The notes below the pieces were generated by a model, which had not been told where the DNA came from, searched no databases, and saw only the letters and a program-made list of their open reading frames with translations. Shown here one piece after another: positions 46,782 through 55,808 of a stretch of DNA of 64,000 nt. The stretch is taken from the NCBI GenBank assembly GCA_018268915.1, contig JAFDVQ010000016.1, positions 1 to 64,000 on the forward strand, read 5' to 3'. The position numbers were made by a program, and so were the translations under genes. The stretch is from Acidobacteriota bacterium (GTDB lineage Bacteria > Acidobacteriota > Terriglobia > Terriglobales > Acidobacteriaceae). Every line of letters starts with the position of its first letter. Within the stretch, counting starts at the first letter, position 1.

Positions 46782-49479
46782 CCATCAGCTCCGGTTCTTC
46801 CTGTTCAAAGCGCGCCCGGTTTTCAGGTTCCTGAATTCGGCATATTGGCTGCAGTCCGCAGTACTTGCACGTAAATGGATAGTCGCGAGGGTCAACTTCG
46901 GCACGACCGTGCAGGAAGTCGTTTGCGAGAGTCTCGATGTATTCCTTCCATGCAGATTCTTCGGTGGCGGTGAGTTTTCTTTTCACCAGCAGGGTGTTCG
47001 CGCTGAGGGTTGGGTCCAGGGTTCCTTTTGCGTCGGCAGCGCGTCCTGCGAAGCATGTGTTTCCCGTTCGCACGCGTGCAAAGACCAGGCCGCCGCTTGC
47101 AGGTCCGCCGTAACTATCGAAAAGCGATGGCTGAAGCGGCGCGAGACCGAAGAGCTTGTAGAGCGGCAACTGTACGTCGTCGGGGCGGGGAAGATCCCAT
47201 GCCTTTGGATCGACGCCGCCGGTCTTGTAGTCGACGACAAGCTGCGATCCGTCGTGGAGCCGGTCAACGCGATCGAGGCGCAAATTCATGCTTAGTCCGG
47301 CGATGGTTATCGGACTCCTAGCTTCGACTGCTTCAACTGCAAATGGAAGCCGCGTAAGCTCGAACTCCAGCCATTCTGTAATCAGGCGAACAAGCCGGGT
47401 CTCTTCAAGCTCGAGGTAGAGTGCCGGCATCTGTTCGCAAACATGCGCGGGGACCTTCGCTTGCATGACGGGCTTTGCATGTTTCCGAACGAAGGCGGCC
47501 AGATCTTTCTCGGCAATTGCAACCAGTTCGCGATGTGTGGTGATGCCCGGCTTGTGCCCTGACCAGATGGAGTGCAAAACATCATGCAGGATTTGTCCGC
47601 GCTGCCTGGCGCTCAGGCCGTTCTCTGCTGCATCCCAGCTTTGCGCCCCGAGACGCGCGGTAGCGAATGCCTTGAAGGGACACTGCGATTGAGATGAGAG
47701 AACGGATGAGCCTCCATGAAGAGTCCCGGCACGAAAGGGAGTCGTGCTGAAGTCCTCCATCGAATACGCGGTGGGTTCATCGTGGAAAGGCGGATTCATT
47801 TCATACGGCAGCGGATGGGGTGGGCCGGCAATTTGCGCAATCAATCGGGATGGCCGGGATTCGACGTCGCCTCGATGCGCGGCATAGCTAAAGTGCACTT
47901 GCTGTGCCGAAGCGAGGAGGCGTTTGGTGATGGCTTCTGAGAATTCCCAGTCCCTGAGAGGCGACGAGTGCGGCATTCCGAACTCGCGTTGCAGGTGAGG
48001 AGGAAGGAACGGATGCATCGATGCGACAGCCGGCCATGCTTCCTCTTCCGCGCCGAGAAACCAGATGGCGTCCGCAGTAAGCCCCGCCGACTCGGCCGGG
48101 CCCGCAATTTGAATGGGCGCGTCAAGAGATTGGGGAGAGAACAGGATGCCGTCCGCGGCGTGTTCAAGCTCGCTCAGGAATTCGTTCCACGAAAATCGGC
48201 TTCCATCAAACCCCAGCGAGGCAGCCGTATCGATTGCCTGCGACCAGCGACGCTGTATCTGAAAATCAATGCTCGACTGCGGCACTGCGCCCTGCCATCC
48301 CGCCGTCGCGAGCAGGTTCGGAATTTTGTCGGCCCAATCGATAGGGCTCTGCGTTGAGGGCTGTTCCTTCAGGCCGCGCTGCGCCGACAGGATGCGGCGG
48401 ACCCAGTCCCGTGGCAACAGGGATGAGATGGATGCCTGATTGAGGAAGCTTTCCAATTCCCACAGCGGACGCTGCAGGTCCAGCCTGCGTAGGGTTCGCA
48501 TCGAGCGCTGAAGGGACGCCGATTCGTCCGCTTGGCTGATCAAGCCGCACGCGAAGAGCCAGTCCAACTCCGTCTCGTTCAGAGAAGATTGCAGCCAGCG
48601 CAGAAGGAGAAGAGCGGAGCGAACGAGGGGAATCTGCGTAAGTGGAATGCCCAGGGAGAATTCGAAAGCGGGGCTGTCGCTGCCCGAGCTGAAGCGAAGA
48701 AATGCGCGTTCGATTTCACCACGGCTTTGCGCCTGATCCTGCGTGATGACGAGAAGGCGGATGTCTGGATTTGCTTCGATCTGACGCCGGCACCAATAAG
48801 CGCATGTCCCAAGCTCGGCTTGAGTATCGCGGACAGAATAAAACTCTGTCTGCGCAGCCGAGCCCTGCCGTTCGCAGGCACGCGACTCGCCCCATGCTTC
48901 GAAGAGTTCAAGTTGCACCGGAAGAATGCGATCAAAGCCAGCGAGCAGCAGCGCAGGGCGCGGAGTGGCATCGGCGCGGAGTTTCTGTATCAGCTCGAGA
49001 GGAATACGGCTCAAACTTATGAAGCCATCGTTGCGACACTGTTCGCTGAACTGGGAGAGCCAATTGCTGAAGGCACCGGCGTCCTGATCCCATCCGGTAC
49101 GAGCCTCGTCATGAAGAAGGCGCGGCGCATAGGAGCAGATGAGATCGTGCGCATCCATTGCCATTGTTGCAAGCCGTCGAACCGAAGCTGGGAGTGCGGT
49201 GGGAAGGTGTCGCTCGCTGCGAATGATCTTTGACCAGACGGCCAGTTCCTGAGCATTGTTCAGCAGCAGCCGGCCGTCGGCATTTCGCTCCTCCCACTCT
49301 GAGCGGGCGAATGTCTTCCAGTCGGCAATCTTTGGCGAGCGCCAGGCGGACAGTCCCTCTGCCCGCTGCCGCCGATGGAACTGGGAACGAATGGCGCGGG
49401 CTGCGCGATCGCTTGAGGCAACAACAAAGCCGCCCTCGCGCAACCATGCGTCGACATTGGCCCCCGGTTGACTGCCCAT
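46765..49479 (-). CDS. AddB-like nuclease/inactive helicase with Fe-S cluster
   Basis: A 904-residue partner of the AddA-like helicase. The N-terminal half is a degenerate helicase fold without a functional Walker A. The C-terminal PD-(D/E)xK nuclease contains LRLDRVDR, VVDYKTG near residue 747 and LPLYKLFG. Four cysteines fit the AddB [4Fe-4S] nuclease: one in SQCPFKAFATARL and three in CKYCGLQPIC. The set resembles the beta/gamma-proteobacterial 'probable DNA repair protein' that also pairs with a RecB-like helicase. Not B. subtilis AddB in detail, so no symbol is given. Confidence 0.87.
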   Translation of the reverse strand: MGSQPGANVDAWLREGGFVVASSDRAARAIRSQFHRRQRAEGLSAWRSPKIADWKTFARSEWEERNADGRLLLNNAQELAVWSKIIRSERHLPTALPASVRRLATMAMDAHDLICSYAPRLLHDEARTGWDQDAGAFSNWLSQFSEQCRNDGFISLSRIPLELIQKLRADATPRPALLLAGFDRILPVQLELFEAWGESRACERQGSAAQTEFYSVRDTQAELGTCAYWCRRQIEANPDIRLLVITQDQAQSRGEIERAFLRFSSGSDSPAFEFSLGIPLTQIPLVRSALLLLRWLQSSLNETELDWLFACGLISQADESASLQRSMRTLRRLDLQRPLWELESFLNQASISSLLPRDWVRRILSAQRGLKEQPSTQSPIDWADKIPNLLATAGWQGAVPQSSIDFQIQRRWSQAIDTAASLGFDGSRFSWNEFLSELEHAADGILFSPQSLDAPIQIAGPAESAGLTADAIWFLGAEEEAWPAVASMHPFLPPHLQREFGMPHSSPLRDWEFSEAITKRLLASAQQVHFSYAAHRGDVESRPSRLIAQIAGPPHPLPYEMNPPFHDEPTAYSMEDFSTTPFRAGTLHGGSSVLSSQSQCPFKAFATARLGAQSWDAAENGLSARQRGQILHDVLHSIWSGHKPGITTHRELVAIAEKDLAAFVRKHAKPVMQAKVPAHVCEQMPALYLELEETRLVRLITEWLEFELTRLPFAVEAVEARSPITIAGLSMNLRLDRVDRLHDGSQLVVDYKTGGVDPKAWDLPRPDDVQLPLYKLFGLAPLQPSLFDSYGGPASGGLVFARVRTGNTCFAGRAADAKGTLDPTLSANTLLVKRKLTATEESAWKEYIETLANDFLHGRAEVDPRDYPFTCKYCGLQPICRIQEPENRARFEQEEPELMDAIED

Positions 49480-49588
49480 ACTTGCGTTATACGCCGTTCG
49501 AACGAAGCGTTCTCTGTGGGAAACGGGGAGGATGTAAACCTTGCTGATTCAGAGATGTTCCGGCCGCACGGCGGTTGTAAACTGGGGA

Positions 49589-50488
49589 GTGATACGGAGA
49601 TATTTAGTTCTCGCAATGATCGCCATGCTTGCGGCGGCAGGGTGCCACCGGCAGTCGGCCGGTACCCAAGATTCGGCTGCGGATAGCGGATACAAGACTT
49701 ACAAATTGCGCGGGAAGGTTGTTGGGACTAATCCCGCGTCGGGTGAGGTCACGCTCAATCACGAAGCAATTCCGGGCTTCATGGAAGCAATGACCATGCC
49801 CTACAAGCTCAAGGATGCGCATATTCTGACTGAACTGCATCCCGGCGACGTCATCACATCAGATGTGATGGTCTCTCAAGGCTCAGACGCAAGCGTCTTC
49901 CTCGATCACATCGTGGTCGTCGGGCAGGGTAGGCCTGACTACAAACCAGCGACTGTCTATCATGTTCCTGCGCCCGGCGATGCTGTTCCCGACTTCAGGC
50001 TGCGCAACCAGGATGGACGCAGCATTCATCTCAACCAGTTTCGCGGTAAAAACCTTCTGATTACTTTCATCTATACGCGATGCCCGTTGCCGAACTTCTG
50101 CCCACTGGTCACTCGCAACTTTGCCAAGGTTGAAAAGCAGCTTGCAGCCGATCCTAAGCTGAAAGGGAAGACTCACCTGCTTTGCGTGAGCTTCGATCCA
50201 GAGCACGATACACCGGAACGCCTGAAAGCGTATGGCGAGGAATACATCGGAAGCGACGCAAAAACGGCGTTTGCTAACTGGGATTTCGGGGTACCTGATC
50301 ATGCGGTCTTGAAGGAGATGGCAAAGTTCTTCAACGTCGGCATCACAAACGAGCAGGACCAGACGATCACGCACACGCTGTCCACCACACTTGTAGGCCG
50401 CGATGGGAAAGTGATCAAGTTCTATCCTGGCAATGAGTGGACACCCGATCAGGTTTTTGGAGATGTGAAGCAGTCGCTTGGTGAATGA
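49589..50488 (+). CDS. CusF-like/SCO1 fusion lipoprotein
   Basis: A 299-residue envelope copper chaperone. The N-terminus is a lipoprotein signal (AMIAMLAAAGC). Residues about 30-110 form a CusF-like copper-binding beta-barrel (GKVVGTNPASGEVTLNH, MEAMTMPYKL). Residues about 125-295 form a SCO1/SenC thioredoxin-fold domain with FDPEHDTPERL and the distal His in TITHTLSTTL. The copper motif is CPLPNFC (Cx5C) instead of the canonical CxxxC. The start at GTG 49589 is chosen to expose the signal; the ORF is open from 49541. Confidence 0.88.
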   Translation: MIRRYLVLAMIAMLAAAGCHRQSAGTQDSAADSGYKTYKLRGKVVGTNPASGEVTLNHEAIPGFMEAMTMPYKLKDAHILTELHPGDVITSDVMVSQGSDASVFLDHIVVVGQGRPDYKPATVYHVPAPGDAVPDFRLRNQDGRSIHLNQFRGKNLLITFIYTRCPLPNFCPLVTRNFAKVEKQLAADPKLKGKTHLLCVSFDPEHDTPERLKAYGEEYIGSDAKTAFANWDFGVPDHAVLKEMAKFFNVGITNEQDQTITHTLSTTLVGRDGKVIKFYPGNEWTPDQVFGDVKQSLGE

Positions 50489-50548
50489 GCTGATTTGGCA
50501 AGGGCATTACACATCGGTACAGATTGCGGCACAAGGAGCGAGTGAGGA

Positions 50549-51631
50549 ATGGCTGAGGGTTTGAAGATTCGCAAAGACGCAGAGACTGATTTTCTTTCAC
50601 TTGGAGCGCTCGTACACCGGCTCGATCCGGGCATCATTCCCTTCCGGAAGGCAACGGATTGTCACATACACGTGAGCGGTGGCGAGTTCAACGTCGCTGC
50701 GAATCTGTCGAATTGCTTCGGGCTGAAGACGTCGATCGTCTCAGCGATGTCGGATTATCCGATCGGCGACCTGATCGCGGAGCGGGTTCTTGCAATGGGA
50801 GTGAAACCTGTCTACAAGCACTTCAAGCACGATGGAGTCACCGGCCCGAATATGGCTACGGTTTATAGCGACCGGGGTTTTGGCGTTCGCGGCCCCGTGG
50901 TCTTTTACAACAGAGCGAATGAAGCTGCAGCTCAGCTGAAGCCGGGTGACTTTGACTGGAAGGCGATTTTCGCTAACGGCGTGCGGTGGGTACATTGCGG
51001 CGGCATCTTCGCGGCGCTTTCAGCGACGACGGCTCAACTGGCTGCGGAGTTGATGCGCGAGGCAAAGGCGGCGGGCGCCGTCACCTCATTCGACCTCAAT
51101 TTCCGCGAGAAGCTATGGAAGATTCACGGTGGTGACACTCACGCCGTGGAGACGATCAACAAGATTGTCGAAAATGTCGACGTGCTGGTGGGCAACGAAG
51201 AGGACTTGCAGAAGGGCCTCGGCATTCACGGGCCCGAGGTCGCGGCGAAGTCGAAGCTGGATCCGAGCGTGTTCTTTGGCATGATGGATAGCGTTGCAAA
51301 GAAACTACCCAACGTGAAGGTAGTTGCGACAACGCTGAGGGAAGTTCACTCCACCAGCCGACACAGTTGGAGCGCGGTGGCCTGGATTGAAGGCAAGACC
51401 TACACCGCGCCTACGGCTGAGCTCGAAGTGCTCGATCGCGTGGGCGGAGGAGATGGCTTTGCGGCGGGATTCATCTATGGGCTGCTGTCGGGGGAAACGC
51501 CTGAGAATGCCTTGAAACTTGGGTGGGCGCACGGTGCTCTGCTGACGACATTTCCCGGCGACACGACCATGGCGACTGTCGACCAGGTTCGGGCATTTGC
51601 CAAGGGTGGCTCAGCCCGAATTCAGCGGTAA
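50549..51631 (+). CDS. PfkB-family sugar kinase (2-keto-3-deoxygluconate kinase-like)
   Basis: A 360-residue ribokinase-fold kinase. It carries GGEFNVAANLSNCFGLKTS near the N-terminus and the PfkB signature with the catalytic Asp in LDRVGGGDGFAAGFIYGLL. Length and context fit a KDG-type kinase for hexuronate/pectin breakdown, but substrate cannot be fixed from sequence alone. AAGGAG lies about 11 bases upstream of the ATG. It follows the SCO gene by 60 bp. Confidence 0.87.
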   Translation: MAEGLKIRKDAETDFLSLGALVHRLDPGIIPFRKATDCHIHVSGGEFNVAANLSNCFGLKTSIVSAMSDYPIGDLIAERVLAMGVKPVYKHFKHDGVTGPNMATVYSDRGFGVRGPVVFYNRANEAAAQLKPGDFDWKAIFANGVRWVHCGGIFAALSATTAQLAAELMREAKAAGAVTSFDLNFREKLWKIHGGDTHAVETINKIVENVDVLVGNEEDLQKGLGIHGPEVAAKSKLDPSVFFGMMDSVAKKLPNVKVVATTLREVHSTSRHSWSAVAWIEGKTYTAPTAELEVLDRVGGGDGFAAGFIYGLLSGETPENALKLGWAHGALLTTFPGDTTMATVDQVRAFAKGGSARIQR

Positions 51632-51717
51632 GGGGAGCCGATTCTCCGAATCGCAGGGCCGCGCCGGCTCATCTATCAGGCTGGTATCCTTTCGTCAGCC
51701 TCAAGGAGCGGCTCTGT

Positions 51718-52098
51718 TTGGCGAAGATTACGGTTGTCTTTGCAGTTCTTCTGATTGCCCTTGGTCTGATCGGATACTTCGGAACCGGAGCGCAGCATGC
51801 AACGGCGCTTATTCCTACCTGGTTTGGCACGGCGCTGGGCATGTGCGGACTGCTTGCCATGAGCCCCGACGAGGGACGGCGCAAGCTGTTTATGCACATT
51901 AACGTGACGCTCGGCCTGATCGGTTTCATCGCGGTCGGTATCGAGTCGATTCGCGGCTATCTCTCCGCTGCTCATGCCGGTAAACAGCCGGATATGATCG
52001 CACTTTCTTCGAAGCTGACGATGACGGGTCTGCTGCTGGTTTACGTCATCCTGTGTGTTCGATCTTTTATTGCTGCGAGGAGATCGGGGCGGGTTTAA
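51718..52098 (+). CDS. Small four-helix membrane protein
   Basis: A 126-residue membrane protein with four hydrophobic helices (ITVVFAVLLIALGLIGYFG, IPTWFGTALGMCGLLAM, INVTLGLIGFIAVGI, MTGLLLVYVILCVRSFIA). No named domain recognised. A TTG start with AAGGAG nine bases upstream is the best start; the frame is open from 51523, but that part is out-of-frame PfkB sequence. It precedes the ABC exporter gene by four bases, so it is likely in the same transcript. Confidence 0.75.
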   Translation: MAKITVVFAVLLIALGLIGYFGTGAQHATALIPTWFGTALGMCGLLAMSPDEGRRKLFMHINVTLGLIGFIAVGIESIRGYLSAAHAGKQPDMIALSSKLTMTGLLLVYVILCVRSFIAARRSGRV

Positions 52099-52102
52099 CC
52101 CT

Positions 52103-53986
52103 ATGGGAACAATGCGCGGCCATGGAATGGGTTTGAGCGGTGGAGCAGAGCGATCTCCGCGTGGCGGCGCACGCGCAAAAGCCGATCTCCCCAAGCGCAA
52201 GCCTGATCTGAAGAAGTTGTGGCCCGAGATCAAAGCACTGATCGCTCCACGCAAAGGTCTGCTGGCAGGCGGCATGGCCCTGATGGCGGTCAACCGCGTT
52301 GCCGGGCTGGTGTTGCCGTACACCTCGAAGACTCTCCTCGACAAGGTGCTTTCGCCAACGAATCCGCATCCGGAGTTGCTGGGCAAAATCATCGCGCTTG
52401 TTTTCTCGGCAATGATTGTGCAGGCGATCACCTCTTTCTCGTTGACGCAGTTGCTTTCAAAGGCCGGTCAGAGATTGATCGCCGAGATGCGACGACAGGT
52501 GCAGAAGCACGTAGGCCTGTTGTCGGTGGCTTATTACGATGAAAATCGGACCGGCACGCTGGTGGCGCGCATCATGTCTGATGTTGAGGGCGTGCGAAAC
52601 CTTGTCGGTACCGGGCTGGTGGAGTTTGTCGGCGGCCTGCTTACCGCGGTGCTGGCGTTTGTGTTTCTGCTCCATCGCAGTGTTCTTGTCACGCTGACTG
52701 TGTTCGCGGTAGTGGGTGCGTTTGTCTTCGTCCTTCAGTATGCGTTCAAGAAGATCCGCCCAATATTCCGGGAACGGGCCAAGATCAATTCAGAGGTCAC
52801 CGGAAGGCTGACGGAATCGCTTGGCGGAGTGCGCGTGATCAAGGGCTACCATGCCGAAGAGCGCGAAGCCGGCGTGTTTGGCGTGGGAGTGGAGAGACTG
52901 CTAAGCAACGTGATGAAGTCGCTCACCCTGACCAGCGTTCTCGGGTCGGCCTCGACAACGGTGCTGGGCCTGGTTTCAGCGCTCGTGATGTGGCTGGGCG
53001 GCCACGCGGTTCTGGCCCACACGTGGACGGTTGGCGACTACTTCAGCTACAACATGTTTCTCGCCATCATGGTCATGCCGATCTTCCAGATCGTGAACAT
53101 CGGCACGCAGTTGACTGAGGCATTTGCAGGTCTTGATCGGACCCGCGAGATCATGTCGGAACTGGAAGAGAATCAGGATCCGAAGCGCAAACTCAGTATG
53201 CCGACTATCGAAGGCAATGTGCGCTTCGAGAATGTGGAGTTCGCATACGAGACAGACAAGCCCGTACTGCACGGCATCAGCTTTGAGGCTGAGCAGGGAA
53301 CTGTGACGGCTCTTGTGGGTTCGTCGGGTTCGGGAAAGTCGACTGTGATCAGCCTGGTTTGCGCATTCCATACTCCGACAAGCGGACAGGTGCTGGTGGA
53401 TGGGATCGACCTGGCCAGCGTCAATCTGAATACGTATCGATCGCAGCTGGGTGTCGTACTGCAGGATTCGTTCCTGTTTGACGGAACGATTCGCGAGAAC
53501 ATCCTGTTTTCGCGACCTGACGCAACTGAGGAGCAGTTCCTGTTCGCCTGTCGAACTGCGCGTGTTGACGAGTTTGCCGAGCGCTTTCCGGAGAGCTACG
53601 ACACCATCGTCGGCGAACGCGGAGTGAAGCTGTCGGGAGGACAGCGCCAGCGGCTTTCGATCGCGCGGGCACTGCTGGCGCAGCCGCGCATCTTGATTCT
53701 GGATGAGGCGACCAGTTCTCTTGACTCCGAATCGGAGGCGATGATCCAAGCCGGACTGAATCAGCTCATGGTGGGACGGACAACCTTCGTCATCGCGCAT
53801 CGTCTGTCGACGATTCGGCGAGCAGATCAGATTCTTGTGGTGGAGCAGGGGAGGATTGTGGAGCGCGGGAACCATGCTGAACTGTTCGCGCTCGGCGGCC
53901 GCTACTTCGATCTGTACACCCGCCAGCACGGCCTGGAAGAAAACCTCTTCTTGGCTCCGGGCGAGGGCGACGAAGTTCCAGCGTAA
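52103..53986 (+). CDS. MsbA-like ABC exporter (fused permease and ATPase)
   Basis: A 627-residue half-transporter working as a homodimer. A basic leader of about 30 residues precedes a six-helix transmembrane domain (about 50-350) and an ABC domain with Walker A GSSGSGKST, Q-loop VLQDSFLFDGT, signature LSGGQRQRLSIARALL, Walker B ILILDEATSSLD and H-loop IAHRLSTI. The fold is that of lipid/multidrug exporters. I place the start at ATG 52103, four bases after the preceding stop; the ORF is open from 52055. Confidence 0.92.
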   Translation: MGTMRGHGMGLSGGAERSPRGGARAKADLPKRKPDLKKLWPEIKALIAPRKGLLAGGMALMAVNRVAGLVLPYTSKTLLDKVLSPTNPHPELLGKIIALVFSAMIVQAITSFSLTQLLSKAGQRLIAEMRRQVQKHVGLLSVAYYDENRTGTLVARIMSDVEGVRNLVGTGLVEFVGGLLTAVLAFVFLLHRSVLVTLTVFAVVGAFVFVLQYAFKKIRPIFRERAKINSEVTGRLTESLGGVRVIKGYHAEEREAGVFGVGVERLLSNVMKSLTLTSVLGSASTTVLGLVSALVMWLGGHAVLAHTWTVGDYFSYNMFLAIMVMPIFQIVNIGTQLTEAFAGLDRTREIMSELEENQDPKRKLSMPTIEGNVRFENVEFAYETDKPVLHGISFEAEQGTVTALVGSSGSGKSTVISLVCAFHTPTSGQVLVDGIDLASVNLNTYRSQLGVVLQDSFLFDGTIRENILFSRPDATEEQFLFACRTARVDEFAERFPESYDTIVGERGVKLSGGQRQRLSIARALLAQPRILILDEATSSLDSESEAMIQAGLNQLMVGRTTFVIAHRLSTIRRADQILVVEQGRIVERGNHAELFALGGRYFDLYTRQHGLEENLFLAPGEGDEVPA

Positions 53987-54056
53987 GTAAGTTAGCGATC
54001 ACTTCAGCGCGCGTAGACCTAAGGCGTTTACGGGCGTAACCATTTCATTTTTAGGT

Positions 54057-54089
54057 ACTTTCGTCCCATTTTATTGACTTCAGTCCCAT
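54057..54089. promoter_or_regulatory. Direct repeat upstream of the IclR gene
   Basis: ACTTTCGTCCCAT (54057-54069) and ACTTCAGTCCCAT (54077-54089) are 11/13 identical and lie 20 bp apart, about two helical turns, 48-80 bp before the IclR start codon. A TTGACT (54074) overlaps the second copy. They could be binding sites for IclR or another regulator. Confidence 0.4.
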
Positions 54090-54136
54090 ATCCTGAGAAA
54101 CTACAGGTGTACTTACTGTCGAAATAAAGGATCATA

Positions 54137-54952
54137 ATGCGAGACTCAGCCCCCCAAGGAACTTACAAAGTTCAGGCACTTGACCGGGCCTTTGCTGTAC
54201 TTGATCTACTCGGCGAAAGCGAGGTCCCGCTGGGACTGGCGCAGGTAGCATCGTCGCTGCAACTTCATAAAAGTACAGCCCATCGCTTCCTGATGGTGCT
54301 GGAACGCCACCGCATGGTTGAGCGCACGCTGAACGGAAAGTTTCGTCTCGGGCTGCGCCTCTTCGACTTCGGAAACCGCGCTATCGAGCAGTACGACCTT
54401 CGCGAACGAGCGCAGCCTCACCTTCGCCGCCTTGTCTCAGAGACCGAAGAGACCGCGCACCTTTGCATTCTGGAGCAGGCGCGTGTCATCTATATCGACA
54501 AGATCGAGCCGGCGCGCTCGGTCCGCATGATCACCAGAATTGGTTCCAGCAATCCCATTCACTGCACTTCGGTAGGAAAGGCGATGCTGGCTTTTCTTCC
54601 CGAAGACCGGATCAACGACATTATCCGCCGTACACGGTTTGAGAAATTCACGCATCGCACTATCTCATCCGCTGAGGCCCTGCGGACCGAGATCGAGAAG
54701 ACGCGGCGCCGCGGGTATGCCGTCGATGATGAGGAACTGGAAGAGGGTCTTCGCTGCATCGCTGTTCCGCTACTCGATGCTCAGCGGCAGCCGGTTGCGG
54801 CCGTTAGTGTCTCTGGGCCGTCGTTCCGTGTGACTGCTCAAAAGCTTCCTTCGATCGCGAATCACCTGCTTCACTGCGTGCGCGGCATCTCGATGGACAT
54901 GGGCTTTACGGCTGCGCGCAACAGCCGTCCGGCGACCGCATGGACTGCCTAG
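54137..54952 (+). CDS. IclR-family transcriptional regulator
   Basis: A 271-residue regulator. The N-terminal winged HTH reads VQALDRAFAVLDLLGESEVP and LAQVASSLQLHKSTAHRFL; the C-terminal IclR effector domain carries NPIHCTSVGKAMLAFLPED and GYAVDDEELEEGLRCIAVPL. The protein has the expected length for the family. It follows the ABC exporter with a 150-bp spacer and its own upstream repeats. KdgR-like control of the nearby PfkB kinase is possible but unproven. Confidence 0.94.
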   Translation: MRDSAPQGTYKVQALDRAFAVLDLLGESEVPLGLAQVASSLQLHKSTAHRFLMVLERHRMVERTLNGKFRLGLRLFDFGNRAIEQYDLRERAQPHLRRLVSETEETAHLCILEQARVIYIDKIEPARSVRMITRIGSSNPIHCTSVGKAMLAFLPEDRINDIIRRTRFEKFTHRTISSAEALRTEIEKTRRRGYAVDDEELEEGLRCIAVPLLDAQRQPVAAVSVSGPSFRVTAQKLPSIANHLLHCVRGISMDMGFTAARNSRPATAWTA

Positions 54953-54972
54953 GGTGATCGGCCAGAGAATCT

Positions 54973-55002
54973 CCGACGCAAAGTGGTTGTTTTCTGCGTC
55001 GG
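54973..55002. other. Hairpin after the IclR gene
   Basis: CCGACGCA (54973-54980) pairs with TGCGTCGG (54995-55002), 20 bases after the stop codon. There is no T-run after the stem, so it is a weak or rho-assisted terminator at best. Confidence 0.45.
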
Positions 55003-55166
55003 GGGTCTGGCATTTCCAGGTGGATTGCTGAGAGATCTATCTTGAAATCCGTCGTTTATCCATGGTCGCACTTTCTGATACACTCGAAGATGTTGCGCCA
55101 CGAAGACGCGTTCATCTGCAGTCTTCCTGTTGAGGTCCCAGAGCCTGATCGTCGCAACAGCTTTTC

Positions 55167-55244
<78 letters not shown>

Positions 55245-55808
55245 TACATTCCAAAAGAGATGCGGGATGATTTTGGCGAAGAAGAATTGCGAAACTGGGT
55301 GCATGTTGCACCCGGTTGCACCCAAAAATCTGAAGCCATCCTTATGTAGAGTGCCTGTGTCTATTGAGCGGAAAAAGCCAACGCCATGACAGCGGCTTGG
55401 ACACTCTGTGTGGCGGACGTGACCGATGTCCATTAGGCATTGGCTAGCCTAACTTCCGGGTTGCCCTCATGAGCTTACCGGCTACGTTCCGAGCCATTCA
55501 GGTGAATCAGAATAGACGTCCTGCTCGGCAGCGGAAAGTCCTCGGAGGAATCTCTTCACTAAGGGCCTGATTAGTGAGCTAAATCACAAATTGCGTGATA
55601 CTTCCGATGGAGATTTACATTGACCCATCAGCCGATGTACGCGCGGCGTTTGCGGCGTAGTCTTTCCCGTTGATTCCCCGACAAAAAATCTGGAGCACGT
55701 ATCCGATGCGGCGTTTCTTTGCGACGCGTGCGGATGGGTGGTTGGCATTTGTGCTTCAGCTGAAAGCAATCTCTGCATTGAGGTTGCAACAAGAGGGAAG
55801 GAATCCAG
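55245..55808. other. Gene-free spacer after tRNA-Asp
   Basis: No credible ORF is visible in 564 bases. It holds a perfect 7-bp hairpin (GGGTGCA/TGCACCC, 55297-55313) followed by another TGCACCC at 55317, and a TTAGGC/GCCTAA hairpin (55433-55452). No integrase or duplicated tRNA 3' end was found. The last part carries the ribosome-binding site of the next gene. Confidence 0.6.
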
